Below are positions 43,717-52,024 of a stretch of DNA of 56,857 nt, in pieces. The stretch is taken from NCBI RefSeq assembly GCF_003609635.1, contig NZ_MCIA01000034.1, positions 264,205 to 321,061 on the forward strand. The letters are read 5' to 3'. Source of the stretch: Lacrimispora algidixylanolytica. GTDB lineage: Bacteria > Bacillota > Clostridia > Lachnospirales > Lachnospiraceae. The notes below the pieces were generated by a model. The model was given only the letters and a program-made list of their open reading frames with translations, was not told the origin of the DNA and did not search any database. Numbering within the stretch: position 1 is the stretch's first letter; each line of letters opens with the position of its first letter. The position numbers were made by a program, and so were the translations under genes.

Positions 43717-44370
43717 TTATTCAAAAACATATTTTATCTTTTCCGGGTGATCAATGATGTATTTGGGTTGAAAGGTTTCAAGCTCCTTGCGGTCCCGAAA
43801 TCCCCATGTTACAGCCACCGTATCCATCCCTGCATGGATCCCAGTCTGCATATCCGTATTGGTATCCCCAAAGTAAAGACACTCGGATGGCAATACATGA
43901 AATGTTTCCGCCATAAATAAAGCTCCTTCTGGATTTGGTTTTAAAAAAACACCAATTCCATCTCCTATGATCAGATCAAAATAATCCGATTCAAAACAGG
44001 TATCCATACACTCCTCAGCTCTTTCCTGATTTTTATTTGTCAGTATTCCTATTTTAATCCCCTTTTCCTTTAGAAACCCAAGGAGCTCCAATATTCCTTC
44101 GTAAGGTTTTATTTTATAGATACAGTTTTCTTCAAAAATCTCTTCATACACCAAAAGAGCCTCTTCATAGTGAGACAAAGTTTCGTCTCCAGAATAAACA
44201 AGAGCCCTCTCAACCAGCTTCTTATATCCATCTCCCACAAACTGCTTCGTATGTGCCTCATCCACTGGACCGTAGCCAAAATGCGCCATGGCCAGGCTAA
44301 TACTATGAGAAAGAGACTCTATGGTGTCTAAAATGGTTCCGTCCATATCAAAAATACAACATTTATACAT
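43717..44370 (-). CDS. HAD-superfamily phosphatase (Gph/PpaX-like)
   Basis: This 217-residue phosphatase has motif I CIFDMDGTILDT, motif II GILTNKNQE and motif III/IV LKPNPEG with YFGDTNTDM. The helical cap lies between residues about 15 and 85. Family members remove phosphate from phosphoglycolate, pyrophosphate or sugar phosphates; the substrate here is unknown. The start follows a short gap containing AAGGAGG-like sequence. Confidence 0.9.
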   Translation of the reverse strand: MYKCCIFDMDGTILDTIESLSHSISLAMAHFGYGPVDEAHTKQFVGDGYKKLVERALVYSGDETLSHYEEALLVYEEIFEENCIYKIKPYEGILELLGFLKEKGIKIGILTNKNQERAEECMDTCFESDYFDLIIGDGIGVFLKPNPEGALFMAETFHVLPSECLYFGDTNTDMQTGIHAGMDTVAVTWGFRDRKELETFQPKYIIDHPEKIKYVFE

Positions 44371-44509
44371 GTTTGTCCTCCTTAAGTAAAATCATAACTT
44401 TATTATAGAGCATGGCATCTATAAAATCCAGCATTCCCCGTTATTGCATAAGGAAGATAATTATGAACATAATAAATCTGACCAGATATTATAGAAACGG
44501 GAGAAACCT

Positions 44510-45232
44510 ATGAACGAAAAAAGAAGATACTGGATCATTGCTGCCATTATAGGGGTGGCACTCCTTTTAATTGCTTCCTTTACCACAGCCAACTGGTATC
44601 AAAACCGGAGCAAAGCCTCCAATCCTAATAACTCAGAAAGCATCAGTAACTTGCAAGCAACCGTTTTTAATAAAAACTTGGATAATGTCTCTGCAGAGGA
44701 TGGGGTAAACCGCTATCTCTTAAGAGAAAGTGAAATTACGAATAATCTACTAAAAGAACTAAAAAACACTGAAGTTTCAGGAAATGGCTCTATGGATTAT
44801 TTAAAAAGCATGCTCTCACTAAACGAAGCAGCAATGCTCCTATCAGAATCCTACTTATCAAACGGCAGTAACAATGAACCAGTTAAGCTCTTTGCCCAGC
44901 AAACCATCACCACTCTTCAAGATGAGATAGGGGAAATAAAAGGCCTAAATGAAAAATACGCCAAAGAAGAACATAAAAACGAAGATATGGAGAATGCTTA
45001 TCTAACAGATTTTAACGCATTGGTAAGTAAACTAGAACAAGCAGAAAAAGCAGACTCCTCCAGCTTAGAGCATGCTTACGCAGGTGCTCTTATTCGTTAT
45101 GACCAGATGGCAGTGGATATGGCCACCTCCATACTGGAATACACGGATTATAATGATATTATGTCCTTGGCTCAGGAAATTATAAACGAAAGAAAACCCC
45201 ATATGGATGAGTTGAAAAAACTTACGCCATAA
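44510..45232 (+). CDS. Membrane-anchored protein with two degenerate DUF305-like repeats
   Basis: This 240-residue protein has one N-terminal helix (about 8-25) and a helical extracellular part. Two segments, about 95-155 and about 185-237, share a pattern reminiscent of DUF305: an initial LKSMLSLNEAAMLLSESYL or HAYAGALIRYDQMAVDMATS, then a helix with LAQEIINERKPHMDEL. The paired metal-binding histidines of true DUF305 proteins are missing. No close family can be named. GGGAGAAAC precedes the start. It is followed by a strong terminator and stands alone. Confidence 0.55.
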   Translation: MNEKRRYWIIAAIIGVALLLIASFTTANWYQNRSKASNPNNSESISNLQATVFNKNLDNVSAEDGVNRYLLRESEITNNLLKELKNTEVSGNGSMDYLKSMLSLNEAAMLLSESYLSNGSNNEPVKLFAQQTITTLQDEIGEIKGLNEKYAKEEHKNEDMENAYLTDFNALVSKLEQAEKADSSSLEHAYAGALIRYDQMAVDMATSILEYTDYNDIMSLAQEIINERKPHMDELKKLTP

Positions 45233-45241
45233 TAAATTTAT

Positions 45242-45281
45242 AAAGAAAGCGCCAAGGCAAAACTGCCATGGCGCTTTCTTT
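45242..45281. terminator. Bidirectional terminator
   Basis: AAAGAAAGCGCCA (45242-45254) and TGGCGCTTTCTTT (45269-45281) form a perfect 13-bp stem. It is shared by the plus-strand DUF305-like gene and the minus-strand fruK-fruA operon. Confidence 0.9.
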
Positions 45282-45284
45282 GAC

Positions 45285-47183
45285 TTATTCTGCTTTCAAG
45301 TTCTTCTTTAATGCTGCAAGTACAGCACAACCTACCACAGAGCCAATTACTACGGCTGCCAGATAACCAAATGGATTTCCGATGGTTGGAAGTACAAAGA
45401 TGCCACCGTGTGGCGCTCTTAAGGTACAGTTAAATGCCATAGATAAACTACCAGCTACCGCAGAACCAATCATACAAGATGGAATGACACGGATAGGATC
45501 AGCCGCAGCAAATGGAATCGCACCCTCAGAAATAAAGGATAGTCCCATGATGTAATTCACCAGACCAGACTGACGTTCTTTGTCTGTAAATTTCTTTTTA
45601 AAGAAAGTAGTACAAAGGGCAATGGCAATTGGAGGAACCATACCACCAGCCATAACAGCTGCCATAATATCAAAGTTTCCTTCTGCAAGCTGAGCCGTGC
45701 CAAATACATAAGCAGCCTTATTGACCGGACCACCCATATCCACAGACATCATACCACCTACAACTGCGCCTAAAACTATTTTACTGGTACCGCCCATATT
45801 GTTTAACAAGCCGGTAATTCCGTCATTGATCGCACCTACAAAAGGATTAATAAACGTTGTCGCCACTGCTACCAAAAGAATACCGATTAATGGATATAAT
45901 AAAACAGGTTTGATTCCCTCTAATGACTTTGGAAGCTTTTTGAATGCTCTTTTAAGCATCAGTACAATATAACCACCAATAAAACCAGCCAAAAGGGCTC
46001 CTAAAAATCCAGAGTTTACTGAGCCGCCTGCTGGGTTAGCAAAGGTTGATCCCATTTTCGCAATCAATCCACCTACAAAACCTACCGCCAGTCCGGGACG
46101 ATCCGCAATACTCATTGCAATATATCCAGCTAATACAGGAAGCATCATACCAAATGCCTGCTCGCCAATGGTCTTTAGGTAAGCGGCTAGAGGTGTATTC
46201 TTACCAAAGTTTGAAGGATCAATGGAAAAATCATCAAACAAGAATGCAAGGGCGATTAAGATACCACCACCAATTACGAAAGGAAGCATATGAGAAACAC
46301 CATTCATCAGATGTTTGTAAATGGAACGGCCAACGCTTTCTCCATCACTGCTTTCCGAAGAAGATGATCCAGTATAATGATAAACAGCAGCTTCACCACT
46401 GACTGCTCGTTTAATTAGTTCTTCTCCCTTTTGAATGCCTTCTGAAACGGTAGCCATAACCACACGTTTTCCCTCAAAACGGGCCATATCCACATTTTTA
46501 TCTGCGGCTATAATAATTCCATCAGCAGCTTCAATTTCTTCTTTCGTCAAAGCATTGCCAATTCCTTCAGCTCCATTAGTTTCAGCCTTTAAAGGAATTC
46601 CAAGCTTCTTACCGCTCTGCTCTAAGCTCTCAGCCGCCATAAAGGTATGAGCAATTCCTGTGGGACATGCTGTCACCGCAAGTACGCGATATCCATCACT
46701 CTTAGTTACCGTGTTCTTTTGATAGCGCATAGACTCCTTGTCATCAATCAGCTTTAAGAATTCTTCTTTTGATTGAGCATTCATTAAGTCTTCTCTAAAA
46801 TCCGTGTCCATTAAAAGAGTGGACAATCTAGATAAAGCTTCTAAATGTAAATCGGCGCCACCTTCTGGTGCTGCAATCATAAAGATTAATTTGGCAGGCA
46901 CGCCGTCAAATGCTTCGTAATCTACTCCCTCGGGCACAACCATCGCCGCAAGACCAGCTTCCTTTACGGCTGCTGTCTTTGCATGAGGAATGGCTATTCC
47001 CTCTCCAACTGCAGTGCTTCCATGGGCTTCCCGCTTTAGTATCTCTTCTTTGTAAACGGCCTTATCATTTAACCTACCGCCCTTACCCATTAAGTCTACC
47101 AGCCTATCAATGGCTGACTCTTTGCCTGAAACTTTTACATGAAGCTCAACACTTTCTTTTTTTAATAACTCTGTAATCTTCAT
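45285..47183 (-). CDS. fruA: Fructose PTS permease, EIIABC
   Basis: This 632-residue phosphotransferase protein takes up fructose as fructose-1-phosphate. The domain order is EIIA (1-145, phospho-His67 in IAIPHAK), EIIB (about 165-265, phospho-Cys in VTACPTGIAHTF) and EIIC (about 285-630) with multiple helices and GGGILIALAFL and MSVDMGGPVNKAAY. The start overlaps fruK by 4 bp (ATGA), so it is translationally coupled. Fructose specificity is inferred from the FruK partner; mannose-type members are similar. Confidence 0.93.
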   Translation of the reverse strand: MKITELLKKESVELHVKVSGKESAIDRLVDLMGKGGRLNDKAVYKEEILKREAHGSTAVGEGIAIPHAKTAAVKEAGLAAMVVPEGVDYEAFDGVPAKLIFMIAAPEGGADLHLEALSRLSTLLMDTDFREDLMNAQSKEEFLKLIDDKESMRYQKNTVTKSDGYRVLAVTACPTGIAHTFMAAESLEQSGKKLGIPLKAETNGAEGIGNALTKEEIEAADGIIIAADKNVDMARFEGKRVVMATVSEGIQKGEELIKRAVSGEAAVYHYTGSSSSESSDGESVGRSIYKHLMNGVSHMLPFVIGGGILIALAFLFDDFSIDPSNFGKNTPLAAYLKTIGEQAFGMMLPVLAGYIAMSIADRPGLAVGFVGGLIAKMGSTFANPAGGSVNSGFLGALLAGFIGGYIVLMLKRAFKKLPKSLEGIKPVLLYPLIGILLVAVATTFINPFVGAINDGITGLLNNMGGTSKIVLGAVVGGMMSVDMGGPVNKAAYVFGTAQLAEGNFDIMAAVMAGGMVPPIAIALCTTFFKKKFTDKERQSGLVNYIMGLSFISEGAIPFAAADPIRVIPSCMIGSAVAGSLSMAFNCTLRAPHGGIFVLPTIGNPFGYLAAVVIGSVVGCAVLAALKKNLKAE

Positions 47184-48100
47184 CGATACCCCTCCTTTGA
47201 CAATTCCTCGTACAGTTTCATTATCTCATCCCTGCCGGCAAGTCCTTCCGTGAAAGCCGTAGCGCTTCCTGCGGCACTGCCAAGCCGTAAGGCATGTTCA
47301 TAATTACCATTTTCTAAATATCCGGCGAGAAAACCAGCTACCATGGAATCCCCTGCTCCCACAGAATTCTTTACAGTTCCTTTTGGAACTCCCATCCGGT
47401 AAACTTCCTTTTTGTCCGTAATTAAAACCGCTCCATCTCCAGCCATGGATATCAATACATTTTGTGCTCCCATTTCCTGAAGACGCTTTGCATATTCGAT
47501 GATTTCCTCTATGGTAGTTAGAGTCACATGGAACATCTCTCCCAATTCATGGTTATTGGGCTTTATTAAAAATGGCTCATAAGGAAGTACGTTAATTAAC
47601 AAATCTTTCGTCGCATCTACAACAATTCGGATTTCTCTTCCTCTTAATCTGGCCATAATCCGTTCATAGATATCATCATCAATGGTCTTAGGTATGCTTC
47701 CAGATAAGATGAGAACATCTCCGCTTGACAAACAATCCAGTTTATGAAAAAGAATCTCTAAATCCTCTGTGGCAATCTCAGGGCCCATTCCATTTAGCTC
47801 TGTTTCTTCCTGGGATTTTATTTTAACATTAATTCTTGACATGCCTTTTTCCACCTGGATAAAATCCGATCGAAATCCCAAATTCTTGACTCGTTCTAGA
47901 ATCTCATGTCCGGTAAATCCTGCAACAAAACCAAGGGCAGTGCTACCCAACTCTAATGCGGCCAGAACTGTTGAAACATTCAGTCCTTTTCCCCCACAAT
48001 AGATGCCTTCCCAGTCGGCCCTGTTAACAGCTCCCAGGGTGAAGTGATCAGCTTTTACGACATAATCCAAAGCAGGATTAAAAGTTACCGTGTAAATCAT
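47180..48100 (-). CDS. fruK: 1-phosphofructokinase
   Basis: FruK phosphorylates fructose-1-phosphate to fructose-1,6-bisphosphate. The 306-residue PfkB-family protein starts IYTVTFNPALDYVV, has GGKGLNVSTVLAALE and LSGSIPKTI, and ends with the active-site motif VKNSVGAGDSMVAGFLAGY (catalytic Asp). AGGAGAGG precedes the start. The promoter at 48150-48178 is overlapped by a split motif shared with the rpiR promoter. Confidence 0.95.
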   Translation of the reverse strand: MIYTVTFNPALDYVVKADHFTLGAVNRADWEGIYCGGKGLNVSTVLAALELGSTALGFVAGFTGHEILERVKNLGFRSDFIQVEKGMSRINVKIKSQEETELNGMGPEIATEDLEILFHKLDCLSSGDVLILSGSIPKTIDDDIYERIMARLRGREIRIVVDATKDLLINVLPYEPFLIKPNNHELGEMFHVTLTTIEEIIEYAKRLQEMGAQNVLISMAGDGAVLITDKKEVYRMGVPKGTVKNSVGAGDSMVAGFLAGYLENGNYEHALRLGSAAGSATAFTEGLAGRDEIMKLYEELSKEGYR

Positions 48101-48149
48101 ATTTCACCTCTCCTTTTATACGTAAAATTTTATTTCATCTCCCTCTTAT

Positions 48150-48178
48150 AATATAATACGATTGCTTTATTTCGTCAA
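48150..48178 (-). promoter_or_regulatory. Promoter of fruK-fruA
   Basis: TTGACG (48173-48178) and TATATT (48150-48155) are separated by 17 bp on the minus strand, about 50 bp upstream of fruK. Confidence 0.6.
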
Positions 48179-48201
48179 TATAATTCCAAGAGAAATAATA
48201 T
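48167..48201. promoter_or_regulatory. Split RpiR-type operator candidate at fruK
   Basis: On the minus strand ATATTATTTC (48201-48192) and GAAATAA (48173-48167) are separated by exactly 18 bp. The same elements with the same 18-bp spacing occur at 49261-49295 over the rpiR promoter. The lower half-site overlaps the fruK -35 box, so binding should repress. Confidence 0.65.
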
Positions 48202-48318
48202 TTCTTGAACCTTTTCAGCGTTTTTCACAATTTTATACAACATACAAAAGCAAACACCCGGTTATTTTGTGCTTATTGCTAGGTTTTTATCCAACTTAAA
48301 ATCTGTTTCTGAAATAAA

Positions 48319-48362
48319 GAAAAAAAGAAGGAATGCACCTTATAAAATGCATTCCTTCTTTC
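48319..48362 (-). terminator. Terminator of the rpiR gene
   Basis: AAAGAAGGAATGCA (48324-48337) and TGCATTCCTTCTTT (48348-48361) form a perfect 14-bp stem followed by a T-run on the minus strand. Confidence 0.9.
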
Positions 48363-48381
48363 CGAATTTAATTGTAGTAAT

Positions 48382-49236
48382 TTACTTTTTATCTTCATAG
48401 ATGGAGAGCTCATGGCGTCTGATGTGATCATGAGAATCCTTTTTGCTGACAGATAGTAATAAATATAAAATCTCAATCACCGTAGTCGCAGACACTCTGG
48501 AAAAACAAAATTCTCCAAGAAGAAGTTTTTCCCTGGTCGCCGTCGTAATGTGATAATCGCATACTTGACCAAGAGGAGAGGATGGATTGTTTGTTATGGC
48601 AATAATAGGCGTATGATTTTCCTTCGCTACTGCTGCGAGGGTCATTAGACGCTTGGAAAAACCGGAATTGGAAATGATAATAACGGCATCCCCTTCTTTT
48701 AAATTACAGGTAAACGCCATCTGGGTCTCCCAGATCGTACCGGAGACTGCGGCGATCCCAAGTTGATTAAACTTAAAAGAACCATCCATTGCCACTGGAA
48801 TGGTGTTACCTACTGCCACAAGCTGAACCGTTTTTGCACTTTCTATTACAGTTAAGATCCGTTCAAGCTCTTCTGTATCCATCATGGTAATGGTCTGAGT
48901 GAGTTCTGCAATTTTATTTGCCAATATATTTTGAAGAGACTGGGATAGGTTCTCTCTGCTGATGTCATTGGATACCTCAACAGAATTTCCCCTTTCCTCT
49001 GCAATCTCTTTTGCAAGATTGATTTTCAAATGGTGAAATCCGTTAAAACCACATCTTCTACAAAACCTGGAAACCGTGGCATCGCTGGTACCGCTTGCCA
49101 AAGCCAGCTCCGCTACCGTCATATCGATCATTTCACTTTTATGAGCCAGTATGTAGTCTGCAATCTTTTTCTCCGCTTCAAAAAAAGAATCATAAGACGA
49201 ACAGAGCACTCCTGACACACTGATGTTTTCCTGCAT
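48382..49236 (-). CDS. RpiR/MurR-family transcriptional regulator
   Basis: This 284-residue regulator has an N-terminal HTH_6 domain (about 1-80) with MTVAELALASGTSDATVSRF and a C-terminal SIS domain (about 120-250) that binds phosphosugars, with VAVGNTIPVAMDGSFKFNQ and VIIISNSGFSKR. ATG at 49236 is chosen because AGGTGG lies 7 bp upstream; ATG at 49254 has no ribosome site. It lies just upstream of fruK-fruA on the same strand but with its own promoter and terminator. A fructose-phosphate effector is a reasonable guess. Confidence 0.9.
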   Translation of the reverse strand: MQENISVSGVLCSSYDSFFEAEKKIADYILAHKSEMIDMTVAELALASGTSDATVSRFCRRCGFNGFHHLKINLAKEIAEERGNSVEVSNDISRENLSQSLQNILANKIAELTQTITMMDTEELERILTVIESAKTVQLVAVGNTIPVAMDGSFKFNQLGIAAVSGTIWETQMAFTCNLKEGDAVIIISNSGFSKRLMTLAAVAKENHTPIIAITNNPSSPLGQVCDYHITTATREKLLLGEFCFSRVSATTVIEILYLLLSVSKKDSHDHIRRHELSIYEDKK

Positions 49237-49260
49237 ATACAACCCACCTCTCATGTAACA

Positions 49261-49295
49261 TTATTTCATGATTATATCATGACGCGAAATAATAT
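49261..49295. promoter_or_regulatory. Split RpiR-type operator candidate at rpiR
   Basis: On the minus strand ATATTATTTC (49295-49286) and GAAATAA (49267-49261) are separated by 18 bp, identical in layout to the fruK element. It spans the -10 box of the rpiR promoter, so autoregulation is likely. TCATGA occurs twice inside it. Confidence 0.65.
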
Positions 49296-49300
49296 GTAAA
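49271..49300 (-). promoter_or_regulatory. Promoter of the rpiR gene
   Basis: TTTACA (49295-49300) and TATAAT (49271-49276) are separated by 18 bp on the minus strand, 35 bp upstream of the chosen start. Confidence 0.7.
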
Positions 49301-49304
49301 GGGG

Positions 49305-50219
49305 TTATCTTTTTTTGCCCATAGTAAGGAGAAAGATTGTGGAAATAATGCAAGCAAACCCCATAAGATCCATGGGACCAAATCCCACCTTTAATAGAAG
49401 AGCAGAAAATACAGTGGCAGATACAGGCTCCACGGAAGCAAATAAGCTTCCCCGCTTTGGCCCCACCCATTTTACTCCTTCTAAGTAAGCCACAAATGCA
49501 ATAATCGTACCAAACAGGATAATAAAACCCAGTCCTCCAATGACTGCCCCGTCTACCTTCACCTCCATGGTCCATGGTCTAAAAAACAGACAGAGGAGAA
49601 TTCCTCCTATTAACATCCCCCATCCAGTTACCACCATCGAGCCATATTTTGCTAATAACGGTACAGGATGTACCGTATATACAGCAAGAGCTACTGCCGA
49701 ACAAAGTCCCCAAAATAGGGCCTGATGAGAGATCGCAAGACTTCTTAGGTTTCCATGAGTCGCTAACAAAACAGTTCCCACAACTGCCAGTAAGACTGCA
49801 AACACTTCAATTTTTTCTGGTATCTTCCCAGTTCGCAGGGAAACGTAAAGTACAATTAAAACAGGTCCTATGTATTGAAGCACGGTAGCTGTTCCAGCAT
49901 TGGACTGGCTGATGGCTGTAAAATAAGTATACTGGCACATGGACATGCCAAGCATGCCAAATACCATAACGTCAACACCGTCTTTTGGAACCTTAAAGAT
50001 ATCAAATATCTTCTTTCCGTCCTTGATCAGACAAACCGTAAGAAGAATGATTCCCGCCAAAAGTAGGCGAATGGGAATCAGCCAATCAGAGGTAAGTCCT
50101 TTGTTCTGCATTAGATATTGGCCACAGGTTCCTGAAAGCCCCCACAAAATCCCACCAAATAAAGTGAGTAGACACCCCCTCTTAAGATTGGGGACTGATG
50201 TCATTTCCAATTCCGTCAT
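49305..50219 (-). CDS. EamA-family (DMT) transporter
   Basis: This is an inner-membrane transporter of about 304 residues with ten predicted helices in two EamA repeats: GCLLTLFGGILWGLSGTCGQ at the start and LFGTIIAFVAYLEGVKWVG with ASVEPVSATVFSALLL in the second. Drug/metabolite transporters export amino acids, sugars or metabolites; the substrate is unknown. ATG at 50219 follows GGGAGGAG. It overlaps the 3' end of the metallophosphoesterase gene by 38 bp, so the two are probably cotranscribed. Confidence 0.85.
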   Translation of the reverse strand: MTELEMTSVPNLKRGCLLTLFGGILWGLSGTCGQYLMQNKGLTSDWLIPIRLLLAGIILLTVCLIKDGKKIFDIFKVPKDGVDVMVFGMLGMSMCQYTYFTAISQSNAGTATVLQYIGPVLIVLYVSLRTGKIPEKIEVFAVLLAVVGTVLLATHGNLRSLAISHQALFWGLCSAVALAVYTVHPVPLLAKYGSMVVTGWGMLIGGILLCLFFRPWTMEVKVDGAVIGGLGFIILFGTIIAFVAYLEGVKWVGPKRGSLFASVEPVSATVFSALLLKVGFGPMDLMGFACIISTIFLLTMGKKR

Positions 50220-51744
50220 TTCTCCTCCCATATTCCAGAACCGACTCCCATGTATTAAAGTCGCTTTTGGTATCTCTTATCATCTCATTTATTTCAGCAA
50301 AAAGCTTGCTGTCTGGTAAATTCCGTTCCCACAGTCTGTAAGCCTCTTCCGACCGTACCCACCCAGCATCTACAGGTATCCCAGCACAATAGGCGCGGTT
50401 TATATTGGAATAAAGACCAGCCATCTTATTGCGCTGTTCCTCCGGCAGATTTTTTAGTTGATCATAAACCTGACCGCTAACTACTTCATTTAGAAAATCC
50501 GCACCGTATTCCTGAAACCTTAGCAAATTATCATCGGTAATGGAACAATCTTTTGCCCACTTGGCTACATCAAGTTCTTTTGTGGTATAGGAAATGCCAT
50601 TGTTTTTCGTCCATGTTAAAAGCCCATACTGAAACGGCGAAATAGCAAGTGAATCTGCCACCACCTCATTGATATGATAACCTTCCTCCATGACTCCAGG
50701 TCTTGGCTTATGGGTTTTAGTCCTTTGTAGATGCAGATGACCGCTTATGTAAAGGGGGACCCGGTAAGACTCCAGAAGTTCTATTACATCTTCACTGTTT
50801 TCCAGAGTGCAATCCATTGGATAGCGGATGCTTTCCTTTAAAAGATTATGATGCCCAATGGTTATTACATTGACAGAACGTTTCTTTGCCTCCTCTAACT
50901 GAGTCTTCATCCAGATAAGGGTCTCTTCTCGAATCCGTCCGCCTACCTTATTCTCTGGCACATACTGGGCAGAATCAAGCATAAGCAACCAGTTATATTC
51001 GTCCAGCTCATATACATAACTAAAAGAAGCTTCATCACGGCTTATTCCCTGGTCATAGCCAAAGCGACTGTAAATACGGTAAAAATCATCTGGAGTCACA
51101 ATTTCTGACGGTTCCCTGTCTTTTCCCATATAGGAGGCAGAATTATAATTGTTGATGTCATGGTTTCCTGGTATTACTAATACCTTGACTCCTTTTTCTT
51201 CCAACAAATTTAGCTTTTTTGCCAGTGCCTCATGGCCTTTCTTTTCCCCATTTAAAGTGAGATCTCCGGTTAGGATAACAACCGATGGTGAAAGTCCTTC
51301 CATCTCTCTGGTAAAGGAGTCCATGAGTTCTGATATGTAATGAACCACTTTTCCATCATCGCCTTTTGCCATGGTCCAAAATGCCTTACCATAATCCGTA
51401 AGTTCTGGGGAATAGTAATGCACATCCGATGCGATTACTATGGAAGGCGGCTTGTACTCTTTCACTTCTTCTGCCATAACAGCAGGAGCCTGTATTTTTG
51501 TTTCCTGACTGATTTCTATCTTTTTAACTCCGGTGGTTGGAACCATAACAATCTCTTCTGAAGGTTCTGGTTCACTTTCTTTGACAGGATCTTTTAAAGG
51601 TTCCATTATCGTATCACCGGGGGGCTGATTTTCATTGTGTATGGGTAAATTCAGTCTGTCAACTACTGCCACAATGCCAAGGCATATAAGAAACATAACC
51701 GAATAAATCAAAACTAAAAGGGTGTTTTTCTTTCGTTTATTCAT
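50182..51744 (-). CDS. Membrane-anchored calcineurin-like metallophosphoesterase
   Basis: This is a 520-residue protein. An N-terminal helix (about 8-27) and an acidic/Pro-rich linker precede a metallophosphoesterase domain (about 95-370). All metal-ligand motifs are present: ASDVHYY, LTGDLTLNG, VIPGNHDINN, TIGHHNLL and SGHLHLQ. The C-terminal 120 residues form an uncharacterised helical region. It probably acts outside the membrane on phosphodiesters or phosphomonoesters; the substrate is unknown. Confidence 0.88.
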   Translation of the reverse strand: MNKRKKNTLLVLIYSVMFLICLGIVAVVDRLNLPIHNENQPPGDTIMEPLKDPVKESEPEPSEEIVMVPTTGVKKIEISQETKIQAPAVMAEEVKEYKPPSIVIASDVHYYSPELTDYGKAFWTMAKGDDGKVVHYISELMDSFTREMEGLSPSVVILTGDLTLNGEKKGHEALAKKLNLLEEKGVKVLVIPGNHDINNYNSASYMGKDREPSEIVTPDDFYRIYSRFGYDQGISRDEASFSYVYELDEYNWLLMLDSAQYVPENKVGGRIREETLIWMKTQLEEAKKRSVNVITIGHHNLLKESIRYPMDCTLENSEDVIELLESYRVPLYISGHLHLQRTKTHKPRPGVMEEGYHINEVVADSLAISPFQYGLLTWTKNNGISYTTKELDVAKWAKDCSITDDNLLRFQEYGADFLNEVVSGQVYDQLKNLPEEQRNKMAGLYSNINRAYCAGIPVDAGWVRSEEAYRLWERNLPDSKLFAEINEMIRDTKSDFNTWESVLEYGRRNDGIGNDISPQS

Positions 51745-51832
51745 AATTGACTAAATTAATCCTCTTCTTTTCCATATATCCTAAGGAATCATACCACTTA
51801 TTTAAATATACGGCAACCATAGAATCACAAAA

Positions 51833-51867
51833 AAACCATCCCTATCATGCGGTAACAGGGATGGTTT
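51833..51867. terminator. Bidirectional terminator downstream of cfa
   Basis: AAACCATCCCT (51833-51843) and AGGGATGGTTT (51857-51867) form a perfect 11-bp stem flanked by A/T runs. It is 160 bp beyond the cfa stop; the intervening 51868-52024 contains several smaller hairpins and no gene. Confidence 0.8.
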
Positions 51868-51943
51868 TAGGAGTCTTGATCCTTCTTAAAGCCAAAGAAG
51901 GTAGTTATCAGAGGATTGATCTGATGTATCGGATATTCACACG

Positions 51944-51963
51944 AAGTTAGCGCACGCTAACTT
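51944..51963. repeat. Near-perfect palindrome between cfa and its terminator
   Basis: AAGTTAGCG and CGCTAACTT (9-bp arms, 2-bp centre) lie at 51944-51963. Nearby are CCTTCTT/AAGAAGG (51881-51901) and GCAGA/TCTGC (51982-51995) followed by seven Ts on the plus strand. Confidence 0.6.
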
Positions 51964-52024
51964 AAAATAATTTATCATACAGCAGACAAATCTGCAAGCT
52001 TTTTTTCGATCATTTTTCTCAGTA

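Noticed and set aside
48279-48476. Small minus-strand frame overlapping the rpiR 3' end
   Set aside because: It includes the terminator stem and an out-of-frame part of the regulator; no ribosome site.
51747-51950. 67-codon plus-strand frame, considered as a recombinase remnant
   Set aside because: It runs through a perfect terminator stem and shows no recognisable motif.
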